Shown: positions 19,385 through 28,098 of the stretch, in pieces
Layout of the letters: every line of letters starts with the position of its first letter
How positions within the stretch are numbered: the first letter of the stretch is position 1
From: Bacteroidota bacterium
Lineage (GTDB): Bacteria > Bacteroidota > Bacteroidia > NS11-12g > UBA955
Reading direction: 5' to 3'
DNA length: 64,000 nucleotides
Assembly: GCA_023957335.1 (NCBI GenBank)
Contig: JAMLHC010000001.1
Coordinates: forward strand, 202,017-266,016
The notes under the pieces: model-generated
Seen by the model: the letters and a program-made list of their open reading frames with translations, nothing else
What the model was told of the DNA's origin: nothing
Database searches by the model: none
Position numbers and translations under genes: made by a program

Positions 19385-20118
19385 TGTGGAAGTTGAAACA
19401 ACAAAGAAAATTCTTGTAAGTCAAACGGTGCTGATCCTTGGTAATTAGGTAATTTTAATTGCTTTTCAATGGTAATAACATTTGCAAAATACGGCTTCCA
19501 AAGGTTAGAGGCACTTTCTGAGTATTCCGTCTCTGAATAAACAAGACTGCACTCTTCTTGACGAATACCGTAGTCTTTGAGTATGTTCAAACAAAAATAC
19601 AAAACCTCCTCATAAGCAGTAAAATCAAAAGAATTGGCAAATAGAAGTTTATTCTTTTGTAAAAGAATCAGATGAAAACCATCCTCCTTTCTAAAAACGA
19701 AAATACTGTTAGTTGTAGTGCACTCTAAAAGTGATTTAGCAACCAGCTTCATTAATAAATCGGTTACAGATATTTCTGTTATTTGTCCTTTATTCGATAT
19801 TGATCTATTACCCATTTCATTGCGTAGCAATAAAGTATTTCCAAAAAAGTCCAATTCTGATTCATTTACAGGATTCATTGGATTCAAAACTCCCGCTCCT
19901 TTGAAAATAGCAGGAATAATTTCGAAATGCTGAGGGGTATATAAAAATGATACCGAAGAGCAATGATGGTTTAGCGGTTCAAAATTATGCGGAGCAATGC
20001 CTTCATCAAAGGTTTGCCTAAAAGCCAAAAGCTCATAATTAAGAGCAAAAACAGCTTCGTTATAAAAACCATTTTTCAAAGTAAAAGCATAGAAATAGCC
20101 TGAAGAGCTATCCTCCAA
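19375..20118 (-). CDS. DUF3822-like protein
   Basis: About 247 residues. Position (directly upstream of and overlapping rsmD) and the ASKHA-like pattern of strands ('YFYAFTLKNGFYNEAVFALNYELLAF', 'IFVFRKEDGFHLILLQKNKLLFANSFDF') fit the DUF3822 family of Bacteroidota. The function is unknown. The start is uncertain: TTG at 20118 is the first plausible one, and the frame stays open upstream without any ATG. Confidence 0.65.
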   Translation of the reverse strand: MEDSSSGYFYAFTLKNGFYNEAVFALNYELLAFRQTFDEGIAPHNFEPLNHHCSSVSFLYTPQHFEIIPAIFKGAGVLNPMNPVNESELDFFGNTLLLRNEMGNRSISNKGQITEISVTDLLMKLVAKSLLECTTTNSIFVFRKEDGFHLILLQKNKLLFANSFDFTAYEEVLYFCLNILKDYGIRQEECSLVYSETEYSESASNLWKPYFANVITIEKQLKLPNYQGSAPFDLQEFSLLFQLPQCV

Positions 20119-20161
20119 CCATCTTTTGGAGGTAAACTCCTTAAAGACATTGGCTTTATTC

Positions 20162-20695
20162 TTATTTCCAGTTTCCAGAATAGATTGCTTCTTTCATTGA
20201 GCCCACTTTCAGGGTTCTAACGCGATTATATGGATGCGGGTCAGTAACTTCAAACACAGGTACTTGAACATCATTCTTTTCAATAAATCCGGCAGAGATT
20301 AAGAACTTTGCGGTATCTTGTGGAGGCACTAATGCAATTTTATCAATATTATATTCTTTGTTGCCAAATACTTTCTCTAAAGGATTTGAAAACACGGTAT
20401 CAACCTTTAAACCTGCCAGTGAATCTTTATCCAAGTCCCCTATACTTTTAACTTCCATGTATTGTTCATGTTTATAAAAGTAAAGTAATGAATCAAAATT
20501 ATCGGCAAATTTACCTTTGGTATCCTTATAGCCAAGTTGAGCCTTTTGCACCTCTTTTAATCGGTCAATCACTTGTTGGTCAATTTGTCTGACCTCATTC
20601 GTATAATCAACATCCATCTTAACGGAATGGTAAATGAGATAGCCAACAACTGCGTTTAGGATTAACAAAACAATGATGATAGTTTTATTTGACAT
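20162..20695 (-). CDS. Membrane-anchored protein, uncharacterised
   Basis: 177 residues from the ATG at 20695 ('MSNKTIIIVLLILNAVVGYL'). One N-terminal transmembrane helix is followed by a helical segment and a soluble C-terminal domain. It has no recognised family. A TTG seven codons upstream is part of a promoter-like TAATATTG and is not preferred. It lies 43 bp upstream of the DUF3822-like gene on the same strand. Confidence 0.65.
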   Translation of the reverse strand: MSNKTIIIVLLILNAVVGYLIYHSVKMDVDYTNEVRQIDQQVIDRLKEVQKAQLGYKDTKGKFADNFDSLLYFYKHEQYMEVKSIGDLDKDSLAGLKVDTVFSNPLEKVFGNKEYNIDKIALVPPQDTAKFLISAGFIEKNDVQVPVFEVTDPHPYNRVRTLKVGSMKEAIYSGNWK

Positions 20696-20745
20696 AGGTT
20701 TTAAATGAGAGTGCAATATTAATACTTTTGGAATTAATTTATTAA

Positions 20746-20776
20746 AAAGCCCCTCTGAATTAACATAAGGGGCTTT
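20746..20776 (-). terminator. Rho-independent terminator of the YceI gene
   Basis: AAAGCCCCT and AGGGGCTTT form a perfect 9-bp stem; on the minus strand it is followed by a T-run. Confidence 0.8.
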
Positions 20777-20821
20777 ACATAAAACAAAAGATATTAAAAA
20801 GGTCGTTTCAGGCTGATAATG

Positions 20822-21499
20822 CTATTGATTAGCTACTAATTTCACTGTTATTTCAAGTTCATTCTTCACAAAATCATCTTTGCCTTTCTTTACAACGCCA
20901 TCCAGAAATCCTTTAATTCCTTCTTCGTCATAAGTAACTCCCCAATCAAGTCTATTAATTATAAAAGTTGCATTTGCACGGAAACCGTTCTCAGAAAAAT
21001 CAACTTTGGCAGGGAAACTAATCTCTTTTGCCAATCCATTAATTGTCAAATTACCTGAAATAAGGTGTGTATTGCCCTTGTCATCAGATTCTACCTTAAC
21101 AGAAGTGATATGGAAAGTAGCTGTTGGGAATTGTGCTACATCAAAGAAATCGGGACTTTTAAGATGCCCCTCTAATTTAGCTTGGTTATAATCACCATCA
21201 ACGGGTAAATCAAGATTTTTGATTGTGCTCATATCTGCCGCAAAATCACCTGCAGACACATGTCCATTCTCAATAGAAACAGTCCCGCCAGCAAGGTTAA
21301 TGGTACCATGATGGGTTTTGCCAAGGTGCTTACCTCCCACCCATTCAATGATACTCTGGGTTGTATCAATTTGAAGGTTGAGTGCAGTAGTTTCGGCTTG
21401 CGCTACTTCTCCGGCTTCGTTAGCTTCAACATGCTGTGTCTGGTTGGAACATGCAGCAAATAAGAGCGCTGCGAAACTGATTAAAAATACTTTTTTCAT
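20822..21499 (-). CDS. YceI-family lipocalin-like lipoprotein
   Basis: 225 residues. Lipoprotein signal with 'LLFAACSN' (Cys17). YceI beta-barrel text: 'IEWVGGKHLGKTHHGTINL', 'HLKSPDFFDVAQFPTATFHI', 'INGLAKEISFP', 'FIINRLDWGVTYDEEG'. YceI proteins bind isoprenoid-type lipids in the periplasm; the ligand here is unknown. Monocistronic, with its own promoter and terminator. Confidence 0.92.
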   Translation of the reverse strand: MKKVFLISFAALLFAACSNQTQHVEANEAGEVAQAETTALNLQIDTTQSIIEWVGGKHLGKTHHGTINLAGGTVSIENGHVSAGDFAADMSTIKNLDLPVDGDYNQAKLEGHLKSPDFFDVAQFPTATFHITSVKVESDDKGNTHLISGNLTINGLAKEISFPAKVDFSENGFRANATFIINRLDWGVTYDEEGIKGFLDGVVKKGKDDFVKNELEITVKLVANQ

Positions 21500-21525
21500 A
21501 TTTGTTTATTTTGGATTTTAGGTTG

Positions 21526-21533
21526 CAAAGATA
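21526..21533 (-). promoter_or_regulatory. Promoter -7 element of the YceI gene
   Basis: Minus strand reads TATCTTTG (TAnnTTTG), 26 bp before the ATG. Confidence 0.5.
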
Positions 21534-21568
21534 ATCAAAAAATTTAAATACATGTACATACATGCATT

Positions 21569-23221
21569 TTATTTCATATAACGGTTTCCTATCCACACAT
21601 ACCTTCGATTGATAAAATTCGCATCAGTGAATGTGGCATTGCCTGCAGGATTACCACCGGTAACATGCAAATCGGAAAAAGCAGCATGCTGATTAACAAA
21701 TGCTGCTCCGGTAAAATTAAAAGAGACAGGTATAAATACTTGATTCATAGAATCCTCTATAATTTCACATTGTTTATTATCTGTGCAATAAGCAAGACAA
21801 GTGATTGCACCTTTTTCGACAGCAGATTTCGCGGTCAATTGAAGTGATTCTTCAAAATTATTTGTCTGAACCAGAATAGTCAAGGGTCCAAAATATTCCT
21901 TCCAAAATAAATCTTTTTGAGAGCTATCCACTGAAACAATGGTAGGAGTTTGAACTCTTGCAGATTCGAACTCGGGATTGACAAAAGGTTCAGGAGATTT
22001 TACTAAATTCGAAAAGTTCTTTTTACTTTCTGTAACTCTTTGAATAGTTGCATCATTTTGGATTGCACCTAAGGTACCGGGTCCTGCTTTGGGATTATTC
22101 ACCAACGCACTGACGGCATCGGCAAAAATCGTTTTAAATTCATCATAGCTTACCACTCCGTTTGATGTTTTAATACCTTCTTTTGAAATATAAATATTTT
22201 GAGGCGCTGTACACATCTGACTTGAATACAAACAAATTGAAAATGCAAGATTAGCCGCCACTTTTTGTATATCATCACAAGAATCCAGAATAACAGAGTT
22301 AATACCCGCCTTCTCTGTAAAGACTTCTTTACCTTTGAGTTGTTCAACATAATCGCCAAACAGATTGCCTCCCGTATAGTCAATTAGTTTCACAGCAGGA
22401 TTTTCGCATAGTTGTTTGGTTATCAGCTCTGAACTACGGTCAATCGCAAGTTGCACAGTTCTTTTATCAAAACCATGTTTAGCTAAGACTTGTTGAATTT
22501 CATGAATGACAATAGCCATCGGATACACAGCTTTGGGATGTGGCTTCACGATGACCGGATTGCCTGCAATCAAATTTGCATATAGACCCGGCAATGAATT
22601 CCATGTAGGAAAAGTGGTACAGCCAATAACCAGCCCTACCCCTTTGGGGATTGGCTTAAAGTTCTTTTCAAGCACCAAATCAAATTTTCCTAGATTCTTT
22701 GTCCAAGTTACATCTTTTGCAAATCGGGTTAATTCAGCATATCCAAGCGTAATAGTTTCGACTGCTCTGTCCAATGCATGAGGTCCGCTTGCCTGAAAAG
22801 ACATCAAAAATGATTGTCCCGTTGTATGCATGGTCGCATACGCAAGTTCAGAGAAATGATTTTTTACTTCATCTAAGGTTTTAAGTAAAATATCTATACG
22901 TGTTTCTATGGAAGTTTTAGCCCAAGTGCCACGAACCGATTCTGCATTGTGAATGAGTGTCTCTGCTGAAAATCGAGGGTATTTTATACCCAACCCTACT
23001 TGCAGGTATGGCGAAATTTCTTCACCAGCCCAATCAACACATCCATCTGAATATAATGTATCAAAATTTGTATTTAATCGGCTATGGAAGTCTTTTTCAC
23101 CCTGTTTTAACTCATCTTCGGTATATGCTTTAGGATTTTCGGGATAAAGTGAAAAATACTCTCTGCTTCTAATTTGCTTGAGATAAAGCTCTAATTTTTT
23201 AAATTCTTGTATAGCGTTCAT
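21569..23221 (-). CDS. paaN: PaaN-like aldehyde dehydrogenase
   Basis: 550 residues, an aldehyde-dehydrogenase fold with an N-terminal extension typical of PaaN. The catalytic cysteine is in 'SSQMCTAPQNIYI', the glutamate in 'VFTEKAGINSVI', and the cofactor-binding text is 'NPVIVKPHPKAVYPMAIVI'. PaaN-type enzymes are linked to phenylacetate ring-cleavage product oxidation. No other paa gene is in the window, so its pathway here is not proven. ATG start; a strong hairpin separates it from the upstream genes. Confidence 0.8.
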   Translation of the reverse strand: MNAIQEFKKLELYLKQIRSREYFSLYPENPKAYTEDELKQGEKDFHSRLNTNFDTLYSDGCVDWAGEEISPYLQVGLGIKYPRFSAETLIHNAESVRGTWAKTSIETRIDILLKTLDEVKNHFSELAYATMHTTGQSFLMSFQASGPHALDRAVETITLGYAELTRFAKDVTWTKNLGKFDLVLEKNFKPIPKGVGLVIGCTTFPTWNSLPGLYANLIAGNPVIVKPHPKAVYPMAIVIHEIQQVLAKHGFDKRTVQLAIDRSSELITKQLCENPAVKLIDYTGGNLFGDYVEQLKGKEVFTEKAGINSVILDSCDDIQKVAANLAFSICLYSSQMCTAPQNIYISKEGIKTSNGVVSYDEFKTIFADAVSALVNNPKAGPGTLGAIQNDATIQRVTESKKNFSNLVKSPEPFVNPEFESARVQTPTIVSVDSSQKDLFWKEYFGPLTILVQTNNFEESLQLTAKSAVEKGAITCLAYCTDNKQCEIIEDSMNQVFIPVSFNFTGAAFVNQHAAFSDLHVTGGNPAGNATFTDANFINRRYVWIGNRYMK

Positions 23222-23286
23222 GGCGGCACAAATTTAACCAAATATGCTATGACCGCACCGTCTGTAACTGCAATAATTAGGGCAAA

Positions 23287-23317
23287 AAAAAGAGCATCTT
23301 GTTCAGATGCTCTTTTT
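23287..23317 (-). terminator. Rho-independent terminator
   Basis: An 11-bp perfect stem (AAAGAGCATCT/AGATGCTCTTT) flanked by A and T runs. It ends the envelope-protein transcript before paaN and could work in both directions. Confidence 0.8.
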
Positions 23318-23342
23318 GAAGATGACGAGTTATTTTTATCTA

Positions 23343-24251
23343 TTAGAAATAGAAATAAAGATTGATAGCTGCATTAGTATTATCTAGACCCATACCTGTA
23401 GATGTGAGTCCTGCATTTCTAACAGACTTGAAAGTTACTTTCTCAGCTTTAAGATTATCAAAATCAAAAGTTTCGTTTGTAACATAAGTACTACTGTTTC
23501 TCATAAAAGCTAACGAATAGCCTAATTCACCGCCAAGAGAAATTTTGGGAGCAATAAAATATTCAACACCAACATAACCACGAGCACCTATGAAGAATGC
23601 ACTTCCAAGATTCGATTCTGTTGTTCTGGCAAACTGTCCACCAAGGGTAGTAATATTTCCTGTACCAAAGTTAGTTGAATTTGGAGCAGTAAAATCAACA
23701 TCAATAGCGTTGCCATATTGATACGATTGCTTTTGTCCAAAATACCCTAAGAATGCTTCCGCTCCATATACGCCCTGTAAACGTGTACTTCCTTTGCGTT
23801 TTTCAATACCTGCTCCTAAGAACACTGTTGAGAGTCTATTGGTGAAATTATCTTGAACAAATTCGGGTAAAAGATTGTTTAAAATCAATTGATTTTTTTG
23901 AACCATACCAGCGCGCTTCTCATTATATAAGTTCATGGCAAATCTCGCACGATAAGCAGTATTGGGTGAAATGATCTTTTTACCTAAGAGAGCAAAAGAA
24001 CCTGTATTGAGGTTATTGTTCAATATGGTTGAAGCACCTGCATTATTGAAGGTAGGAGCTGCGTTACCATTGGTTCCATTAATAAAATTACCAAAGTAAT
24101 TTAGGAATGGGTTGGCGGAGATACCAAATCCCCAGTCACCCGCTTGTGGCAACACCTCGTGTCCATTCTTGCTCTTAAAACTTTGTTCTCCTTGCGCAAA
24201 TGCATATACACTTACACTTAGAAATAAAGCTACTAAAAATACTTTTTTCAT
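23343..24251 (-). CDS. Outer-membrane beta-barrel-type protein, uncharacterised
   Basis: 302 residues. Signal peptide 'MKKVFLVALFLSVSVYAFAQ', then many alternating hydrophobic strands ('AYRARFAMNLYNEK', 'FFIGARGYVGVEYFIAPKISLGGELGYSLAFM') and a C-terminal aromatic residue ('AAINLYFYF'), as expected for an outer-membrane barrel. No family is assigned. It lies 21 bp after the upstream lipoprotein gene and is probably in the same transcript. Confidence 0.75.
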   Translation of the reverse strand: MKKVFLVALFLSVSVYAFAQGEQSFKSKNGHEVLPQAGDWGFGISANPFLNYFGNFINGTNGNAAPTFNNAGASTILNNNLNTGSFALLGKKIISPNTAYRARFAMNLYNEKRAGMVQKNQLILNNLLPEFVQDNFTNRLSTVFLGAGIEKRKGSTRLQGVYGAEAFLGYFGQKQSYQYGNAIDVDFTAPNSTNFGTGNITTLGGQFARTTESNLGSAFFIGARGYVGVEYFIAPKISLGGELGYSLAFMRNSSTYVTNETFDFDNLKAEKVTFKSVRNAGLTSTGMGLDNTNAAINLYFYF

Positions 24252-24272
24252 ATTTATGTTATTAAAAAGCTA

Positions 24273-25127
24273 TTAATTAAACTCTAAATTAGAAATAGTA
24301 GTTTCGCCTTTGTTCAAACCGACATTTTGACTACCATGTACATAACCATAATCAGATTTAGTAACACAATCGCTACCGTCTTTTTCTTTTCTGTTTGCAA
24401 AGAATTTGCGTCCTTTGATCTTAATATTTTTAGAAGATTCTTTAGTTTCTAGTGTTGCACTATAATTTCCGTTACCATCTACTTTTACTTCAATTTCTCT
24501 GTCATAAGCCATAGAACCATCAGACATCCAAGAAATCACGATTACTGTTCCACTTGGAGCATCATGTAATTGGTCGTCACCTGTTTCGCACATATCATTT
24601 CTGAATTTAACTTTTCCTTTTACAGTCATTAATCCCATAGGTATTTCAGGAACAAATGTATAATTAGCGTTTTCTGTTTTTGTTTCGCCTTTGTAAACTG
24701 TAATATTACGTGTTGCTGAATTTACAGTGTACTCCATTACTTCTTTAGCACCATCTTCTTTTGTTTGTTCAAGATTAGCTTTTGCTGGGAAACTAACGGT
24801 TACGTTCATTGGTTTGTTCCCTGCGTCAAGTTTAATAGTAAAATTTCCGTCAGCATCAGTAGTTGCTTCATAAACTTTTACTGCATTTGCAGGAGCAGAA
24901 CCAGAAGTTACCAGGTCAGACATATTCACCCTAGCAATTACCTTAATTCCAGCAACTGGATCTTTCTCTCCACTTAATAGGTTAAGGTTTCCATTAATTT
25001 TCCCAACAACAAATGCTGAGCCTAGTGTTGCTGTGCTTGTGTTCTCATTGTCCTTTTTACAAGATTGAATTGAAAAAAGAACAGGTAATGCCATCAATAC
25101 GGCAAATTTTAAAATTTGTTTTTTCAT
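24273..25127 (-). CDS. Lipoprotein with carboxypeptidase-regulatory-like repeats, uncharacterised
   Basis: 284 residues from the ATG at 25127 (MKKQILKF); the frame is open 13 codons further but the signal peptide argues against that start. Lipobox 'FSIQSCKKD'. Two similar Ig-like/CnaB-type segments follow, each with 'DGNFTIKL' or 'DGNGNYSATL', the pattern of regulatory or surface-exposed beta-sandwiches. It is paired with the barrel protein downstream, so it may be its surface or periplasmic partner (inference). Confidence 0.7.
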   Translation of the reverse strand: MKKQILKFAVLMALPVLFSIQSCKKDNENTSTATLGSAFVVGKINGNLNLLSGEKDPVAGIKVIARVNMSDLVTSGSAPANAVKVYEATTDADGNFTIKLDAGNKPMNVTVSFPAKANLEQTKEDGAKEVMEYTVNSATRNITVYKGETKTENANYTFVPEIPMGLMTVKGKVKFRNDMCETGDDQLHDAPSGTVIVISWMSDGSMAYDREIEVKVDGNGNYSATLETKESSKNIKIKGRKFFANRKEKDGSDCVTKSDYGYVHGSQNVGLNKGETTISNLEFN

Positions 25128-25243
25128 TTGAATTATTAATTTTTTTGAGGTCGCAAAGAAAAGCAAAAATTACATTCAATAATCAACTACTCATTGATTA
25201 TGTTAACATTACATCCAGAATGTCTAATATTGTGACAATAAAA

Positions 25244-25275
25244 AAATCCGATTATGATAATTCATAACCGGATTT
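25244..25275 (-). terminator. Terminator of the cytochrome oxidase cluster
   Basis: A stem AAATCCG/CGGATTT extended inward with one mismatch; the minus-strand side is followed by a run of seven T. It lies 20 bp past the subunit IV gene. Confidence 0.8.
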
Positions 25276-25294
25276 GAATTGTTGATACTAGATA

Positions 25295-25657
25295 TTATTG
25301 AATATAGTTTGATAATTCTATGGCGCCCCCTTCATGAATAATTAGTGCTATAAGATAGACTACCAAGATTAAGGGTAATAAGATTGTTAAAACCAGATTC
25401 TTAACTTCATATTTAAGGTGCATAAAAGTACCTACTATATAGAAACCTTTAAGCACTCCCAAAGCAATAAAAGTCAAGTGTCTTGCGGTTGAGGGGTGGA
25501 AAATGAAATAGATAGCTACATCAATTAAGGTTAGAAAAAGTAATATATAGAAAACCATCCATACTTCTTTCTTGCCATGACTATGTGCTTCGGGAACATA
25601 TTGTGATGGGTCGTACTCCTTTTCTGGATCTTCAATAGTGTGATTCATTGTACTCAT
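25295..25657 (-). CDS. Cytochrome c oxidase subunit IV-type protein
   Basis: 120 residues with three transmembrane helices (about 34-54, 61-83, 89-109) after a charged, His-containing N-terminus. The 'GVLKGFYIVGTFMHLKYEVKNL' stretch is typical of the COX4_pro/CyoD-like small subunit. It is the last gene of the oxidase cluster, after subunit III. Confidence 0.85.
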   Translation of the reverse strand: MSTMNHTIEDPEKEYDPSQYVPEAHSHGKKEVWMVFYILLFLTLIDVAIYFIFHPSTARHLTFIALGVLKGFYIVGTFMHLKYEVKNLVLTILLPLILVVYLIALIIHEGGAIELSNYIQ

Positions 25658-25684
25658 ATCTGTAATTTATTATTGTTAATAGTT

Positions 25685-26431
25685 TTAAATGAGGTAAAAG
25701 AAGGTAAATACAAAAACCCAAACCAAATCAACAAAGTGCCAATATAAACCCACTTTTTCAACCATATCATAGTGTCCTCTCCTTTCATAAGTACCAAAAA
25801 TAACATTGATATAAACAACAAGGTTGATGATAACACCACTGAAAACGTGTAAACCATGGAATCCGGTTACCAAAAAGAAAAATGAAGAAAATTGCGGTGC
25901 GCCAGTCATTCTATATCCTTCTTGCCAATGGTAAGTGTCAAAAAGTTTGAGGCTGTGTGCATATTTAGCGCCTTCTGCTGTCAGCCCAAAATCATTTCCA
26001 TACATTCTGGCGCCTTCGCCAATAAAGACAGACCATTCCCAAGCCTGACATGACAAGAAAATAAGTCCACCCACGATGGTCAACAGCATGTATTTAGCAA
26101 CTTCTTTCTGTGCCATTCTTTGTCCGGCTTCCACTGCCAAAACCATGGTAACTGAGCTAAATATCAGCACAAAAGTCATGAAACTAACGAAAAACAAAGG
26201 TAGATGCATGTGTCCGGCAAAAGGGAAGTGATTAAACACCATATCCGGTGATGGCCATACATCCCAATTGGCAAATCTGGTTGCACCATAGAAAACTAAG
26301 AGTGAGGAAAATGTGAAGATATCTGAAATCAAGAATATCCACATCATCAATTTTCCATAGCTAACATTAAATGGAGAGCGACCTCCTGCCCACGTAGGCT
26401 TAGCTTGTTGAATTGTAGCAGTGTTTGACAT
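25685..26431 (-). CDS. ctaE: Cytochrome c oxidase subunit III
   Basis: 248 residues with six to seven transmembrane helices. Conserved text: 'GKLMMWIFLISDIFTFSSLL', 'QAWEWS', 'FFFLVTGFHGLHVFSGVI', 'VGLYWHFVDLVWVFVFTFFYLI'. An integral subunit of the aa3-type heme-copper oxidase. A second, shorter subunit III protein is encoded just upstream. Confidence 0.95.
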   Translation of the reverse strand: MSNTATIQQAKPTWAGGRSPFNVSYGKLMMWIFLISDIFTFSSLLVFYGATRFANWDVWPSPDMVFNHFPFAGHMHLPLFFVSFMTFVLIFSSVTMVLAVEAGQRMAQKEVAKYMLLTIVGGLIFLSCQAWEWSVFIGEGARMYGNDFGLTAEGAKYAHSLKLFDTYHWQEGYRMTGAPQFSSFFFLVTGFHGLHVFSGVIINLVVYINVIFGTYERRGHYDMVEKVGLYWHFVDLVWVFVFTFFYLI

Positions 26432-26460
26432 CTATTTGTAAATTAAGTTAATTTTGTTTG

Positions 26461-27090
26461 TTATCGCGCAAAGTAAAGAAATAAAAGAATACAAATCCAA
26501 AGTAATCCGAGAAAATGCCAATATGTTGTTGAGATATTAATAAACACAAGGTCTTTTCTATGAACTTTGAGCTTTAAAGACTTATAAAAAGTAATAATAA
26601 GCAGTGCTAAACCAATCAGGATATGTGCCAAATGCACCAGTGAAATCACATAAACAAAACTGGCAGATATTTCCTCAGGTTCTTGATTGGAAATGAACAA
26701 ACCTCTACTTGTCATATCCTTCCAACCCAAGAATTGAGAAATTCCAAACATAAGTCCGGTAATAATGGCTAAAAATACAAGACTGGGCACAAGTTGCACA
26801 TCATCTTTGCGAGCAGAATTATATGCCTTTTGCATTAAGAAACTCGATACAACAGCAATACCGGCACTCACCCAAAAACATATAGGTAACTGAAATTGAA
26901 GCCAAGCCTCATTGCGCAATCCATCAGTTCTTTGTACAATATAAGCACTGATAAATCCTGAGAAAAGCATGATGGAAGCTATGATGAGCAGCCAAACAAG
27001 GAATACAACTGGATGTACTCCAAAACTGCTTTTATCCTCCCTTGTATTCTGAATATTACTTGGATTTATATTTGTAATTTTTTCACTCAT
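26461..27090 (-). CDS. Second cytochrome c oxidase subunit III-like protein
   Basis: 209 residues, five transmembrane helices. It shares 'SGFISAYIVQR', 'VISLVHLAHILIGLALLII' and 'TYWHFLGLLWICILLFLY' with subunit III. Tandem subunit III genes of unequal length are usual in Bacteroidota oxidase clusters. It is 6 bp from the ctaB stop and 29 bp from the next gene. Confidence 0.9.
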   Translation of the reverse strand: MSEKITNINPSNIQNTREDKSSFGVHPVVFLVWLLIIASIMLFSGFISAYIVQRTDGLRNEAWLQFQLPICFWVSAGIAVVSSFLMQKAYNSARKDDVQLVPSLVFLAIITGLMFGISQFLGWKDMTSRGLFISNQEPEEISASFVYVISLVHLAHILIGLALLIITFYKSLKLKVHRKDLVFINISTTYWHFLGLLWICILLFLYFAR

Positions 27091-27096
27091 TTTAAA

Positions 27097-27999
27097 TTAA
27101 AATAATAAAGCAACTAAAACAAAAACGATATGCAGATAGCTTGCTAACATAACCTTTTTGGCGTCTTTGTTCTCTAATGTTTTATATAATTGAAGGGCAT
27201 ACCATAGCACAATTCCACCGCATATCATGGCAACAATGAGATAAACGACTCCACTAAAACCAATCAAGAAAGGAATGGCACTGGCAAGTGTCATCAACAG
27301 TGAGTACCACCATATTTGAAAGGCGCTATTCTTACTTTTGCCCTGACGCGAAGGCAACATAAAATAACCGGCTTTAAGATAATCCTCATGTAATAGCCAT
27401 GCTAAACTCCAAAAGTGAACAAATTGCCAGAAAAATTGAATGGCAAAAATGATAATTGCAATAAATGAAATTTCTCCTGTTGCTCCAATAAAACCAAGCA
27501 TGGGAGGAGCCGCACCGGGCAAAGCTCCAACAAAAGCACAAATGGGAGTAATCTTCTTTAAAGGAGTGTAAATAAAGGCATATATAACCAATGAGCCTAA
27601 GCCTAAAAATGCCACTGTTGCGTTAAAAGTAATTCCCAATATGAAAATACTCAATATTGAACTGATAAAGGCAAAAACTAAAGCTTCGTTGATAGACATG
27701 GAATTAGTCACGAGTGGACGGTTCTGTGTTCTGGTCATTAATTTATCAGAATCTCTTTCCATCACTTGATTCAGCGCATTGGATGCTGCGGATAACAAAA
27801 AACCTCCAATCAGAAGTAGTAATAAAGAAGCAAAGTGAAATTCAGCGTAAGGGTCTTTGTAAACACCCACAAGATAGCCAATACATGCAGTCACCGCAAC
27901 AAGAAGTGATAGTCGAAACTTCCCCAGTATGAGATAGTCTTTTACACTAGCCTTGGAGGTAAACACTTCCACATTCGATATTTCGGGCTGATTCTCCAA
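27097..27999 (-). CDS. ctaB: Protoheme IX farnesyltransferase (heme O synthase)
   Basis: 300 residues from a TTG (no ATG nearby), about eight or nine transmembrane helices. The UbiA-family prenyl-diphosphate motif is 'NALNQVMERDSDKLMTRTQNRPL', and a second aspartate/His region is 'WSLAWLLHEDYLKAGYFMLP'. It farnesylates heme b to heme O for the oxidase encoded beside it. Confidence 0.95.
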   Translation of the reverse strand: MENQPEISNVEVFTSKASVKDYLILGKFRLSLLVAVTACIGYLVGVYKDPYAEFHFASLLLLLIGGFLLSAASNALNQVMERDSDKLMTRTQNRPLVTNSMSINEALVFAFISSILSIFILGITFNATVAFLGLGSLVIYAFIYTPLKKITPICAFVGALPGAAPPMLGFIGATGEISFIAIIIFAIQFFWQFVHFWSLAWLLHEDYLKAGYFMLPSRQGKSKNSAFQIWWYSLLMTLASAIPFLIGFSGVVYLIVAMICGGIVLWYALQLYKTLENKDAKKVMLASYLHIVFVLVALLF

Positions 28000-28038
28000 C
28001 TTGTAAACCGCGTGCGAAATTAATTCAAAATGGCAAAT

Positions 28039-28076
28039 AATAATAAAGGCAGCATAAAAATGCTGCCTTTATTATT
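28039..28076 (-). terminator. Rho-independent terminator
   Basis: A perfect 17-bp stem (AATAATAAAGGCAGCAT and its complement) around AAAA, between the OmpA-family gene and ctaB. It isolates the two transcripts. Confidence 0.85.
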
Positions 28077-28098
28077 TTAACGATATGTATTCGTAAAA